64,000 nucleotides of DNA. It comes from Lepisosteus oculatus. Its lineage: Eukaryota > Chordata > Actinopteri > Semionotiformes > Lepisosteidae. This document shows, one piece after another, positions 32,950 through 45,469 of the stretch. Where the stretch lies: NCBI RefSeq assembly GCF_040954835.1, contig NC_090697.1:42964788-43028787 (forward strand), in the 5' to 3' direction. A program made the translations under genes and the position numbers. Numbering within the stretch: the first letter of the stretch is position 1; each line of letters opens with the position of its first letter. The notes under the pieces are model-generated. The model searched no databases. It had not been told where the DNA came from and worked only from the letters and a program-made list of their open reading frames with translations.

Positions 32950-34070
32950 GGCTGTATGCACCATGGGTCATAGTGGTGCCTGCAAATCATCTTAGTGACG
33001 ATGATGATGCGAAGTTACCCCACAGCCAGAGCAGTCAAAGGCTGCTGCACCCCAAGATGAAGCTATTGCTAAAGTTACTTCCCAACCAGAGGAGGTAACA
33101 GAGAAGACTCCTGAGCCATCACCATCTACTAGTACACCAGATACTGGTGAAGAAGATCCATGAAACGACAACTCATTAGATCCCCCTTGCTTATTAGAAA
33201 GCATTGCAAATTATTTTGATCCTTTATTATAGCCAGATCCAATGACAAAGAGCATAGGAGCTGTCATTGTGCAACAGACACCTAAGCAGCTCACTTTTGA
33301 ACTTCCATTAACTGACAGTCGTCGTTTTACATCTGCAAATTATGAACGCAAGATGAGCTCCCAGCAAATATCTAGACCATGACTTGTCTACTCCACATGA
33401 AGCAACGCAGGGTTTTGTTTCTGTTGCAAGCCTTTTGGAACTGAAAGAGACCTTTACACAAAGGTTTTGAAAACTGGCAAATGTTATGCACAAGATGGAG
33501 TGCACGTCTGCCCATGTGCAAAATTTAGGCAAGGGGAAAACACTCCAAATAGGCTTCTCAACAACAGTGCAATTGATCGTCATATTCTAAATGCGAAATC
33601 AATGGAATGTGGTGGTTTGCAGAATGTTGGATTGTATTTTCTATGTGGCCTGTTGACAGGTTTGTGGAAGTGTGAATACATTGTATGAAGGCAATTTTCT
33701 AAAGCTGATCAAACATTTAGTCAAATATGACCCAGTTATTGCAACACATTTAAGTCTTGCGCACAATGGCACTATCCCAGCAAAGACAGCCAGAATGAAT
33801 TGATCACTCTATTAGCTGGCTGTGTTATAAAGAGAATTACAAAAATTGTGCAAAACTGCCTGGTATTACAGTGTGTTGATAAGCTGTAATCCACATATAT
33901 CTCACAAACTGCAGCTGTCAAGAATTATCAGATATATTTCCACCAAAGTAAAGAAAATAGAGGTCTGCAAAAGTTTTCTTGAGTTTATTCAGATCAAAAT
34001 CACTACAGGGGAAGGACTTAAGTGCTACTGGATCAACTTTCAGGACATAACATAGATAACAAACAAGTGT
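32950..34070 (+). mobile_element. hAT-family (ZMYM1-like) transposase pseudogene
   Basis: Broken frames read in order PDPMTKSIGAVIVQQTPKQL, TDSRRFTSANYERKMS, GFCFCCKPF (the TTF-type zinc-finger end), GNFLKLIKHLVKYDPVIATH, NPHISHKLQLSRIIRYI, and KSFLEFIQI with GEGLKC. This is the order in ZMYM1-like transposases of the hAT superfamily. Stops and frameshifts are frequent, and the C-terminal dimerisation domain is not found. Confidence 0.8.
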
Positions 34071-34185
34071 TGAAATGTTCAATTATTTGCAAAAACTGTT
34101 AACTGTGAAAGCAAGGTAACACAAAAAAGTTTTCCTTAGTTTTTAAGGTACAAATAATATTTAAAATAACATTTCAAATAGCTTA

Positions 34186-34850
34186 TATGACTTGCATGTT
34201 AAGGCTTGTAATGTATCAGAATTAGAATGGTTATCACTTTCATGTGATGTTTATGTTCCAAAGAGCTGTGTTTTTTTTTTGGCTATTTTGCATTGTTCTT
34301 ATGTAAATTAAAAGTGTAGCCTGGAATTTGTTTTTTACTCTATTCATAATAATAGTAAGTTCTATTAATAAACAATCAGCTTGTACTATATGATTTATTA
34401 ATACATTTTACATTCCATCTTGTCTCTAATGTGCCTCTGTCTGAAAATAAATGATCCCAAGCAATTATCTCATGGCTGTAGCCAAACAGGAAATGCATAC
34501 CTCTTGCTTAATGTAAATGACTTGCATGTTAAGGCTTGTAATGTATCAGAATTAGAATGGTTATCTCTTGTGATGTTTATTTTCCAAAGAGCTGTGTTTT
34601 TCTATTGTGATTTTGCATTGTTCTTATGTAAATTAAAAGTGTAGCCTGGAAATTGTTTTTTTACTTTATAAATAATAATATAAGTAGTAATAGTAAGTAA
34701 GTTCTATTTATAATCACCTTGTATTATATGATTTATTAATACATTTTACATTTCAGCTTGTCTCTGATGTGGGTCTGTATGAAAATAAATTATCCCAAAC
34801 AATGATCTCAAACAGTTGTAGCCAAACAGGAAATGCATGCCTCTTGTATA
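34186..34850. repeat. Tandem duplication of a ~330-bp unit
   Basis: 34186-34510 and 34516-34850 align end to end. Both contain GACTTGCATGTTAAGGCTTG, TAATGTATCAGAATTAGAAT, GTAGCCTGGAA and GCCAAACAGGAAATGCAT. The copies differ by small indels and substitutions (about 88% by eye). They may be the 3' untranslated part of the adjoining hAT element. Confidence 0.85.
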
Positions 34851-35509
34851 AAAACAAAAATTCTATATACTGTATGTACTGTATTACATAACAACCTTGT
34901 GTGCTGCAGACATGCATTGTAGAGTGACAGATATCTCAAAAGTTAAAATAAATATTTATTTCATTCCCATTGGAACGAAACACATACAGATGCTCGGTGT
35001 ATTTTTCTCAATGTGATTAAATTAGTGCAGTTCTTAAATATTTTTCTGTTATATATCATGCCTCAATGTGCTTATCAGATTCACAGCGTACCAGAATTAC
35101 CACATCTTCCTAATTCCCTATTTGCCAAAGATAACTTCTTTTACGGCAATTGGTTACTTACTGTAGTTGTGTAGCATGCATTCCTTTATAACGCAGTATA
35201 GAATTACAAATTACATAGTAGCCCTTGTGTCCAGCATTCTTCCATTCCAGTTCAAACCTGTTCTGTATGTCCACCTCATAAAATCTACAACTTCAGCAGA
35301 AAAAGTATGTACAAAGTTCACAGAGACCCTCTCAACAGTATTGAGAATAAGGTTAGGGTAAGGGTAAGTAATTTTAAGTCTACTTATCTAATGTCAAAGG
35401 GCTTTCAATGATTTCAGTAGTATACTCATGGGTTTTTTCTTGAATGTTTTTTCATTGGTAAGTTTTACACAAATTACAAAGCCTGTAATATATTTTCATA
35501 CAGTGTTTT

Positions 35510-37000
35510 AGAATGAAGTGGCGCCATCTCTTGTCGGAGAACTGAAGCTGTCACCATTTTTGTAACATGGATGATTCACATTGAGCCTGTAACAGAAGGT
35601 GACATCACCCTTTACAAACCTGGATTACATTGAATTCTATAGCAGTAGGAGAGCCGGTATTTTGGTGGGGCAGAATTCTGCATTGTCTGGGGGGAGACAA
35701 GTGGTAAAATGGTGCGGACAGGGAAGGCTGCCATCCTGCAAGCTCCCATTTGAAAGCTGTTTGTTGATTACAGCTCAGCATTCAATACCATAGTGCCCTC
35801 AAAGCTTGTCATCAAGCTCCAGGACCTGGGATTGAACACCTCCCTCTGTAATTGGATCCTGGGCTTCTTGACAGAACATCTGCAGGTGGTGAGGGTGGGC
35901 ACCAACATATCCTCTACCCTGACTCTAAACACTGGAGCCCCCCAAGCTGTGTGCTTAGCCCTGTCCTCTACTCCTTATTTATCCATGATTGTGTCGCCAG
36001 GCATAAGTCAAACTGCATCATTAGGTTTGCTAACGATACAACAGTCATTGGCCTGATCACAGAAGGTGAAGAGTCTGCATACAGGGAAGAGGTTGAAACC
36101 CTGGCAGCATGGTGCCAGGAGAACAACCTCTTTCTGAACACCAGTAAGACTAAGGAGATGATTGTGGATTATAGGAAACACTAGGGAAGAGATCACATAC
36201 CTATTTATATCAATTTATGGATTATGCAGTGGAGACAGGCAGCAGTTTTAAGTTCCTGGGAGTTAACATCACAGAGGACTTAACCTGGACCCACCATACC
36301 ACTCTTTTATGGTTAAAAGAGCACGGCAGCGCCTATTCTTTCTCCTCAAACTAAAGAAGATTGGCATGCTGTCACATATCCAGGCCAGCTTCTACACATG
36401 CACTATTGAGAGTATCCTGACTGGTTGCATCATTTTTTATCTGCCTGGTATGGGAACTTTCATTCATTCATCCATTCAACTGTTGTACCGTGTTGCTAAT
36501 GCATGGCTGTGCCTGAATCCCAAGAGGGGCAAAGCTGCATTTCTAACAAAGTAATTATTTATGGATGTTGACTGTTACTTGCGAGATAATTGCTTTAGCT
36601 TTTGTATGAGGTCCATTTGGTCACATCTCTTTCCCCAGTGTGTACAGTACAAAAATATATCACTCTCTGAATATCCCTGTGAGTGCAGTTTACTCACTTA
36701 TCAAGAAACAGAATACCAGACAGATACTACACAGATCAAGCCATCCCTTATAGCTGAGCAGTCAGGTAAGGAGGTAACTGGAGATGTACAGTATACAACT
36801 CTGAGACAAATGCTAACTTTGAAGGAGCGGGAGAGATCAGTGGCTGAGATGAGAGAAAATGTGCATCAGTCAACAATACCTTGGTCATCCCACAAATTGG
36901 ACCTATATGGCAGAGTGGTGAAATCTCGAATATCAAATCTGAAATCAGTTTACCACAAAGCATGTGATGCTACAAATGTAGAACCCAATTAAAAACGCTG
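35510..37000 (+). repeat. Unknown dispersed repeat with a 143-codon open frame
   Basis: Matches 62925-63735: shared are ATGAAGTGG.GCCATCTCTTG, CCCTTTACAAACCTGGATTA, TGGTGGGGCAGAATTCTGCA and ACTGTTACTTGCGAGATAAT. In this copy a LINE fragment interrupts it at about 35704-36476. The open frame 36561-36992 (143 codons, including SSHKLDLYGRVVKSRIS) is broken in the other copy. I do not recognise the protein; it may be a fragment of a transposon-encoded accessory protein. Confidence 0.6.
35704..36476 (+). mobile_element. Non-LTR retrotransposon reverse-transcriptase fragment
   Basis: In shifting frames it encodes [49 protein letters not shown] (the FADD catalytic box, here FAND), LAAWCQENNLFLNTSKTKEM, and RARQRLFFLLKLKKIGML. 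This is the core and thumb of a CR1/L2-type reverse transcriptase. It is truncated at both ends and carries at least one frameshift. It sits inside the unknown repeat at 35510. Confidence 0.8.
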
Positions 37001-37309
37001 TTTATTATGCGATTTATTTTACATACATTGTGCATTGTGAGTGTCATGTGGCTTCTGTTACCTTGTGGTGGGAAAGCTTAAGAAGTAGACAATATTAAAA
37101 CAAAACATGGAATTTTGTTTTTTTGGGGGGGTAACTTTCTTGAATTTTGAGAGAAACCCATTGGAGGCTCCTGTGCTCCTCAGGTACCTTTTTAATAAAG
37201 ACCCATACTATAAATTAATAAAGGGTGTCAGAGTTTGTGGGGGGTAACACAAACATGTAACAAAAGGTTTTATAGTCAGAAGAGACATAATTGACAAGAC
37301 TAAACTATT

Positions 37310-40300
37310 TAAAATCCTCAAAGGCATTCTTTTAAGAAATACTGCAACTGAATGAGCTACTGGATAACATAGCTACTGACTGCCAAACTAGCTAGATAGG
37401 ACAAAGGCCCCCTTCTACTTGTAACCTTTGTTGTGTGATTTAGAAATATAAGTGTAACTAGGTTACGACTTTTCTAATTTTCTTTACCTGCACACAAAAA
37501 AATCATCTTCAGAAGATATGGAACAATGTTATTATGATCAAGAGTAGGATTTAATAAATTATGTAATTTTAGGAACATCTGGAGCCAAAATATCTCTCTA
37601 ATTCCCAATGTGGTCTTGTGGATCACTATAAATGACCTGTTTGTTTACAGATTAGAAGTGGTAGAGTTTTGAACAATCAATGACGCAATTAATTTGTTTA
37701 ATGACAGTGTTTGAAGACGCTGGTCTTTGAGTGCTGTATAGTATTCTGATTTTTGTTCCAGACAATCTCTAGTTTAGAAATGGACTGTAGTTGATCACAG
37801 TCAAATTGTTCAAAGTCTTTTATTGTACAAATTGATGATTTAATGTTTATCTTTAAAACCTACTGACTTGGAACTCTCTAGGACTAGGATTGGAGACCAA
37901 TGATCCAAGTGCCTTTAAGCCCTGAAGCTTCATTTTTTGAAAATAATAATAAATCGAACCATTTTGTTCAATACAACTTTGACACTTGATAATTGCTTTC
38001 TCCATGTATTGGAGTCTCTGGGGTCTCGGTGACAAGTGTCCCTAGGGCAAGAAACTGGAGTAATGGGAACATCACAGTGGGCACCTCCCCATCCAGTCAT
38101 CTCCTCCAACTATGACTATGGTAAAACAACACACAGGCCTAAGTGTACCTAAGACACAATTTCAGGTCACATGATGTTACACATATGCTTCAGATGCTAG
38201 ATTACGCTAGAATTACGCTATAGATGTTAGTTGCAATACTGATTTGTGCTTGCCGTAAAGTATTGCATCAACTGTAAAGTATTGCATCAACTGTACCATG
38301 TTGTTAAAGTGCAGTTGCCGCAGCATGCCACCCCCTAGTGGCAGCTCTGCATGCTGGGGTTCAAGCTCCCACTGTCCTTTATATCCTGTGATGGAGGTTC
38401 ATTTTAAGCAGGTGAGTCTGAAGTCACTGTGAACTACAGTAAATGGACCATTTCACAGGCATTAATGAGATCTGATGCAATGATTCTATCCATCATTATG
38501 TGATCTGGGGAGATATGATATGATATTGATATGAGTGGTTTTCTCCAAGCTTGTAACAGATTTAAAATAATTTAAAATCAGTCTGAAAAGGGTATGACAT
38601 CAAGTGTTCCAAGCTCATATTACATTCTCATATATAGCAACATACAGTATTGTTACATAAATGTTTCTTCTTTCTATAATCTATTTTTTTTAGTTACAAA
38701 TTCTAGTATTTACTGTAACAGAGACAATTAATTGATAACATCCATCTAAAATATAACACACAGTTTAAGCAGAAAAAAAGAGGGACAAATATAAAATACA
38801 ATGGAAAAGAAATTGTGATACAAAGAAAAACTAAAGTAGTCACCATCGTATGTTAATTGCAAAAAATAAGGGTTTTGGTGTTGAATTCAAAGACATACAG
38901 TATACACCATAATATCTAAAAGAAATAAGAAAATGAGCTCCCTGAACATGTATCAAACTAAAGGGAAATGTTTACAGAATTGCATTATATTATTCTAAAA
39001 TAATGGATATATCTAGGTCTGGTTCCAAATGATGTCATTCATTTCTGCTGATCACAAAATACAGACTTAAAATACATCTTCTGCTGTAATGGAATTACAT
39101 TATTTGAAACAGGATGCTTTTTTCATTCAACACACAACAAACATACCGCAAAATGACTTACAGTATGTAAAGAAACTAAGCAATCTGCATTAAATGCGAC
39201 GTAGAGACTGTAACCATATAAACAAAACACAGGGGTTTTATTGTCATAAAGTATTGAAGTGGGTGCTCTTGCAGCACTGCAAACATTATTAAGTATTGTG
39301 ATGCTAAGGATTTGACCTTACTTGAAATGCATCACACTTGATGCCAAGTGTGAACTTGACACCATGTTGAAGTTTAAGACCCAGCATGTCAATGCTCAAA
39401 AGACCTAGACGGAGAACAGAGGCAAGACTTGACTGGACCATTTAGATCCAGGAGGAGGCAGGAGGCAAGAGCCCACCTTCTGCGATTTCTGGAGAAAGAT
39501 GGGAGAGAGGATCTCTGATACAGAGAGACTGAAGACAGGGTCTCTTTGAAAACAGAAGAAAAAAGGCAGCAATCCAGATTCTTCATCAAGAAAAGGTGGT
39601 GGAAAAAACAAACAAACAAACAAACAAACAAACAATCAAACAAAAGGAAGGAATGACCTTACAGACCTTTCTGTCTCCTACCAAAACATTCTGCAGTGAG
39701 CCCAGAGAGACTTGAAACTTCTGCACAAAACAAACAGACACAGTGTCAAGACAGAAGTGAGGTTACCACTCTTAATGAGCCTCATGAGAGAAGAAGGATG
39801 AGACTGTGATGTAGCAGGATCAGATTGGATTTGTCTCCTCATGGCTGGCAGAAGAATGAGTGATTGGAGACATACTGTAGTTAAAGAGTTCAGTGTACTT
39901 ATTCCGAGATCTGCTAATGGAGACCTTCCTGATCTAATAAGACCAAGATTCACATAATGGGTGAGTCTTCTTTTGTGCAGCAAAAGTCTGTTTTTTTAAA
40001 CTCGCTGTCTTTGTATTGTATAACTTTTCATAATTTATTGTGTAATTCTGCATAATTTAGTTTTACCCTTAACTTCATTGAGTCAGTTTGATATTTAATG
40101 TTATGTTTCTTCATTATTTATTGTTATTGCTATTGCACAAGTTTTTTTTTTTGCTTCAAAATGTCATATAAATTAAATCAATTACAATGATTCCTGAGTA
40201 CTGAGATCAAACCTATGTACAGTACAGTATATAGACAGAGATCTACAGTAAATTGTGACTTGCGACAATGCAGAGTTTGGAGTGTCAAATTGCTGTGTAG

Positions 40301-40870
40301 GTTTTAGGTGACAGTGTAGCGTGTTGATAGAATGCCTGAAGGGTCAAATGTTGATGTCAGCTGTCGAATGTCAATCAAAAGCATCTCGCAGCAGTGTCCA
40401 GTGTCAATTGCTGACATAGATTCTTGCTGAAATGTGTCAAGAGTTGAAGTTTAAACTGGACAACCGTGGGGTCGACCGAGAAGTGATTCAGGAGATGAAA
40501 GGAGAGGCAAGTACTGCAAACACTGTTACACACAAAGGTGATGTTTTAATTTTTTTTTCAATACTGTATCTAAATGTTTCTGAACATCGAAGTAGTGTAG
40601 TGTGCATTTACTTACTTGTTCAATAAAAGGCTACATTAAAAAAAAAATATATATATAGCTTTTCACTACTCCTCCCACACCAAAAGTGAACCTTCGAAAT
40701 CAGGCTTCATATTTTACATTCAAACACTAAAGGGAAAGTGCATCACACCGTTCATCTTCAATATAATCACATCATAATCTACTCTTAAAAGTCCATTTGC
40801 CAAGCAGCAATAAAAGAATTAATTTGTTAAGAATGATTTAAAATATTATCTTGAACAGCACTTGCTTTCG
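37310..40870. repeat. Segmental duplication, unit B left part
   Basis: Counterpart of 21700-24800; the section 38650-39050 is inverted relative to unit A. 38040-38640 has no clear partner and contains a near-CTCF motif (CACCCCCTAGTGG at 38329-38341, one mismatch). No gene is seen. A (CAAA)n microsatellite at 39607-39634 is specific to this copy. Confidence 0.75.
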
Positions 40871-40879
40871 AACCGCAGG

Positions 40880-41335
40880 AAATTGCAGATATTGAATTGA
40901 TAAAAGTGTCTTTTCAATAAGGGATTAGTTTTTATACCAAATCTTCACAAAGGTTGGTGTTACTAAGCAGCGCCCTCCATAAGTATTGGGAGTAGTGGGA
41001 CATCAATATTATAACTTATTTTTGCTATGAAGTCAAACAGTTTTTACTGGTGACTGTGAGATCAATATGAATAATAAGTACAATATAATTTACATTGTAT
41101 TTTGGGGAAATTCCAGGCAGTGTTTTACATAAGCTGACAAAATGTTTCTATGAACATCAGAATTCATTCTGTTACGGCCATCAATAGTTCATCAATCATC
41201 AACAAAGACGAGTGCGACAGTTTCAGAACTGGCCATGACATTAACTCCACTGTGCTCAACAGACGACATGATGTTCTTTGAAGTAGCTGCTTTTTTATTT
41301 ATGTGATTTATTTTTTTCTTTGCAAATGTATCTTG
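40880..41335. other. No gene seen
   Basis: AT-rich. 40970-41270 resembles a decayed Tc1-type end (CCTCCATAAGTATTGGGAGT), but no transposase motif is visible. Confidence 0.35.
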
Positions 41336-41339
41336 GCTC

Positions 41340-41690
41340 ATCTTTGTAATTCTATTCAGAGCGAATTCTAATCTTGATTTTCTGAAGATTCAGAGACAGT
41401 TTCTTTCCACAAGCTGTCAGATTACTGAACTCTGCCCCTACCACTGCCTCACACTGATGTTTTTTTTCTTACTCTTTTCCACTGCTTGTCTGGCTTTTTT
41501 GCGTGTTAGTTGTAAGTAAGTTGTGTGAGTTGTGTATTATTTAATTTGTTGTTGCTGCAGTTGCTGTTCTGTGTTGATGTTTTGGTGTTTTCTTAATGTA
41601 TTTGTATCAGAGCTTACATGCAAATAAGCATTTCATTGCACTTGTGCATATGACAAATAAACTGAATTGAAGTGCTCTAGGTGCTGATGA
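41340..41690 (+). mobile_element. LINE 3' end
   Basis: Begins with the end of a CR1/Rex-type ORF2 (GACAGTTTCTTTCCACAAGC encodes the SFFPQAV block) and ends CATATGACAAATAAACTGAA. This is the same tail, in the opposite orientation, as at 24840 and 30730. Confidence 0.65.
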
Positions 41691-41694
41691 GAGG

Positions 41695-42160
41695 TTCACT
41701 TCTTGTGGTGATCTTTGTAATATTCTGATTTCTCTGTCTGCTGCAGATTGTGAATTTATATACTTTCAAAACTGCAACATGGAAGTTTTTGGAGATTAAT
41801 TTTTTGTTTTGTTTTCGACTGGGTGTTTATCTTGTCTGACCCAGCTATGGTAGGTAATTATATCTGTTTTGGTATGCTCATTTACAGCACTAATGTTCTA
41901 AATTAGTTTTTTCTTTTCTTTCAGCATCAAAAGATTCTGCTGTGCTTTTACAGAAAGTTATTGTTATTTTGACTTTTGGCTACAGACTGTAAACTACTGA
42001 CGTCAAAGCAAGACAGGTTACTAAGACTTTCACAGCTTATTTATGAGTGTAGGATTAAGTATAAAGCAAAACAATGAAGTTCACCAGAATTATGATTTTG
42101 TGCAAAAACGAATTTGTGTTATGCTGTCTTCAAGAATAAGAACTAGCAGACAAAAAAGTA
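41695..42160. other. No gene seen
   Basis: AT-rich, no recognisable element or coding domain. Confidence 0.4.
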
Positions 42161-42164
42161 TTCG

Positions 42165-43033
42165 TGTTACGACCCCAAGTGTCTAGGGGAAAAGGGGTGT
42201 AACATTTAGGATAATTCTTTTGGAAGCAGGGGGGGTTTTGGTGAGGGACTAGGAAGTATGATAATAAGGGTAAGGAACTAGAGTGGTGCCAAAGGAAAGA
42301 AAATAACAAACAAAAATGGAGCTGGCTAGGACAGTGAGGGAAAGCTAATCTGACTACAAAAGAAACCCCGAAACACACGGTCTTCGGCGTCTTCAACACC
42401 CTAGCTAACCTGCACTGACTACCCAAAACCATACAAGACAAATGGCACTCACCCGTACTAAACTAGTGTACTAATACAAAATCAACTAAGTGTGTAAGTG
42501 TACCCAACAACCTAAACTAACCTTATATACAAAAGTTCACACAAAAACACAAGTGAACCAGGAAGACAAATAAGGGAAAACAAGAGTAATAAATAGGAGC
42601 AGGGTACAAAAAGAACACAAAAGTTGAACATGTAACACTGGGGCAAGGTAATGACAAAACAAGGATGAACACACAAACAAACGAAAGTACAAAGAAACTA
42701 ACAAAAAAACAACAAAACAACAAAGCCAAAGCTATACAAAAATACACACACAAAGCAAAACAAACCAACAAACGAAGCCGAAGCAATAACAAGAAGCGAA
42801 GCGAATACCAAAACCAAACAGGACCGAAGTCAAACAAAAGGCCTCTTCTTTCTGAAAGCCTCCATGTTATATAGTGAATAAGATGTGTTCTGATTGGCTG
42901 AGGGCTGTTTGATGATGACATCATATTGAAACAGTGGTGTGATGGTTGGCCAATGGGGAAGGGAGAACAATCAAGGGTCAACAGTGTGGACATAACAGAA
43001 AAACACACACAGAACACACACTGGGACGTGACA
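42165..43033 (-). mobile_element. Candidate solo LTR
   Basis: An 869-bp block runs from TGTTACGACCCC to GGGACGTGACA, so it has TG...CA ends with similar inverted termini (TGTTACGACCC / TGTCACGTCCC). The flanks are ATTCG and ATTAG, a possible 5-bp target duplication with one change. On the minus strand CACTATATAACATGG (near 42865) could be its TATA box. The interior is A/C-rich, which produces long but meaningless open frames. Confidence 0.45.
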
Positions 43034-43387
43034 ATTAGTATGGTGATGTATTTTGAATTGTAATTTAATTAAACTTTTATTGTATATCACTCATTGCACA
43101 ATATTGGCAATCTCACAATTTCATTGTATCACTTGTATATTCATTATATAATACATTGAATTGCTACTTAAAAAGTAAAATAAAAAGCAAAATAAGTAAA
43201 ATACAGTGTAAGTCAACCTAAAAAATGGCAAAACAGCTAGGCAGACACACATTAGAGGTGTAATGCTTTTGTAGTGCAGCGCAGTGTGAGAACAATGTCC
43301 ATAGTGGGTAAGCAAGGAATCATTTATTGTGAAAAGGAGGAATCCAACTGAACAGAGCTCAGTATTTGTGGTTGATTTCACAACAGT

Positions 43388-44400
43388 GTAAAATAGATTA
43401 AAGGTCTAAAAAAGAGGAGTCTTGAGGAGACATTGAAAGGCTGTCCAGGAGGGAGGGGTTCTCATTTCAATGGGTAGCTCATTCCAGCATTGTGGAGCCA
43501 GAGATGGAATTGACACAGAAGTGGGAGAATGAAGAGGAGGAACATAGGGAAAGATGAAGGACTGGCTGAGGAAGAGAAGAATGAAAAAGAAATGAGTAAC
43601 AGAAACACAACAGAGCTGGCAGCCGAGTGTGTGGTCTCCCTCCACAGCCTGAGGGCAGACAGTGATTCTGTCTCACAAATATGTTATGTGTGATGTATGT
43701 AAATGTACAATAATATGTTTGTACTGCAAATGCTGTGTAAATTGTATCTGCTTTCATAAGATGCTAATTTATGGGCCATGCCAATATAGCCTTTTCAATC
43801 TGAATTTAAAGAAAAGACCAAACAAGAGAATTGTGAATGAGACGGAGGAGGAGAAGAGCACTGGTTGGGACACCAGGCAAGAGGGAGTTACAACAGTCCA
43901 ACCAGGTGGGTGAACTTAGAAGCTGTGTAAGCAAGTTGGTGAAGAAGAAGTGGATTGTAGGGGCTTTGCTTGGGAAGAAGTGGGCCATAGTAGGGAAGTG
44001 ATGGGAAGAGGAGAGGGGTCTTGGCAGAGGAAGAGGGGGGAGAGGGTGATGGAATCAAGTGAAAGAGAGAAGGAGAGGTCCACAGGGGGAAAGGAAGGGA
44101 ATGAAAGCAGGTCAGATTTAGAAAGATTCAGTTCCATACGATGGGATTACATCTAGGAGGAGACAGTTGAGAGACAGACAATAATAGTGGAGAAGACAAC
44201 CAGCTTCCTGAGTAGAAAGAGATATAGAAAGGCAGTAGCTGCAGGAGTGTGGGAGTGTAGCAGAGGAACACGTTGCTGTTTTGTTTATAATGGAAAGACT
44301 GATGTCGAGGTCACCAAGCAAGATTACTGGGGTAGAGAGATGGAAGAGAGAAATGAGTACCTGTGAGAGGAGCAGGAGGCCAATATGGAACAATGATAAG
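43388..44400 (-). mobile_element. L2-type LINE pseudogene with internal deletions
   Basis: On the minus strand, pieces in order are TPVILLGDLDIS (endonuclease GDFN motif region, about 44330), MELNLSKSDLL (reverse-transcriptase thumb, about 44130), WLDCCNSLLPGVPTSALLLL (about 43890), and PQCWNELPIEMRTPPSWTAF with LLKTPLF (about 43430-43500), the usual ORF2 end. Much of the catalytic core is missing. Confidence 0.7.
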
Positions 44401-44404
44401 TGGT

Positions 44405-44955
44405 TGAATATGGTTAAATCAATGACATGAAACTCAGACTTTACTTAGAGCAATTGTCAGTTTTATGGCAATTGTGAGTGGGCAGCAGGGGGTAATACAG
44501 TCACACCAACTCCTGGTTACAAGAAGTCAAACTACTAAAAATATCACTGAAAGGAATTTAAAGCAGGTACTTACGCAAGATCCAGCTGAGAGTGTCAAGA
44601 GGTGACTGACTCTTCTGAATGAGCTCAGTGGAGCTCGTAATATAGGACACATTCAGATATTAATTTCAGTAGCTGTAGAGTAGTAGTGTGATGAAGAGAA
44701 CATGAATTTAAAATATTGATCATATCAGCATGAATATGCTATTCATTCATAATGCAATATGGCAACCAAATAAGCATTAGGGTTGTTCATTTAAACAGGA
44801 AATATTCGTTAATGAATAACGGCTATTTTAAATATGTTTACACAGTAGAACAGGATTGTTACAGTTGTTCCTCTATTTAAGTCATAATATTAATGTTATA
44901 CTGTATAATGATTACCACATCCACAGTGTGTTGGCACAGAATTGGTAGTACACTG
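44405..44955. other. No gene seen
   Basis: AT-rich sequence without a recognisable repeat or coding domain. Confidence 0.4.
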
Positions 44956-44961
44956 ACACTG

Positions 44962-45462
44962 TGTCATGATCGTAAGCCCTCCTCTTAAGGGTGCTCTTTC
45001 CGGCTCTTTCACTTTGATGTTTTGATGTTGATTTTGTGCACCTCCCTCCTATCCTCCTATAAGCCAGATGCTCACACTATTCTGGGCTCAGCATTGGAAG
45101 ATGGATGCCCGGAAGTCCAGGAGTGGCTCGACCATCTGGGTCCTGGGCTCGGAGCGCCTGGCCTCGTTAGCCCACTTTTATCCCCCGTCCCCGCACCCGA
45201 TCCCATTCCGGTTTTTAAACATTGTCTTGTCTTTGTCTCATTTGGATTACCTGGTTCTGGACTGTTGGACTACATCCCGGATTTCCCTTTGGACCCCCTT
45301 GGACTTGTTCGCCTGGACCCTCCCCCCCGAGCACTGGTGCACAGTCATCACGCCCCCCTGTTTATCAACCTGCCCAGTTCCTCGTCGTCTCCTCCCCGTG
45401 TCCGTTCACTGTCTTCTGGATTATACAGTCTGCCTAGGGTCCTGACCAACGCATCGTTACAC
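44962..45462. mobile_element. GC-rich non-autonomous element or solo LTR
   Basis: A 501-bp block starting TGTCATGATCGTAAG and ending GCATCGTTACA, with loosely inverted ends. It is markedly more C/G-rich than its surroundings, so all three forward frames stay open for 70-150 codons without any domain. Fish genomes carry many elements with TGTCACGATC...CGTTACA ends; the class is uncertain. Confidence 0.45.
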
Positions 45463-45469
45463 ACAAATA

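Noticed and set aside
38329-38341. CTCF site CACCCCCTAGTGG
   Set aside because: One core position does not fit; noted only inside the unit B entry.
42523-43017. 164-codon reverse frame rich in Phe, Leu, Val and Cys
   Set aside because: It arises from the A/C-rich composition of a candidate LTR; hydrophobic low-complexity translation and no family match.
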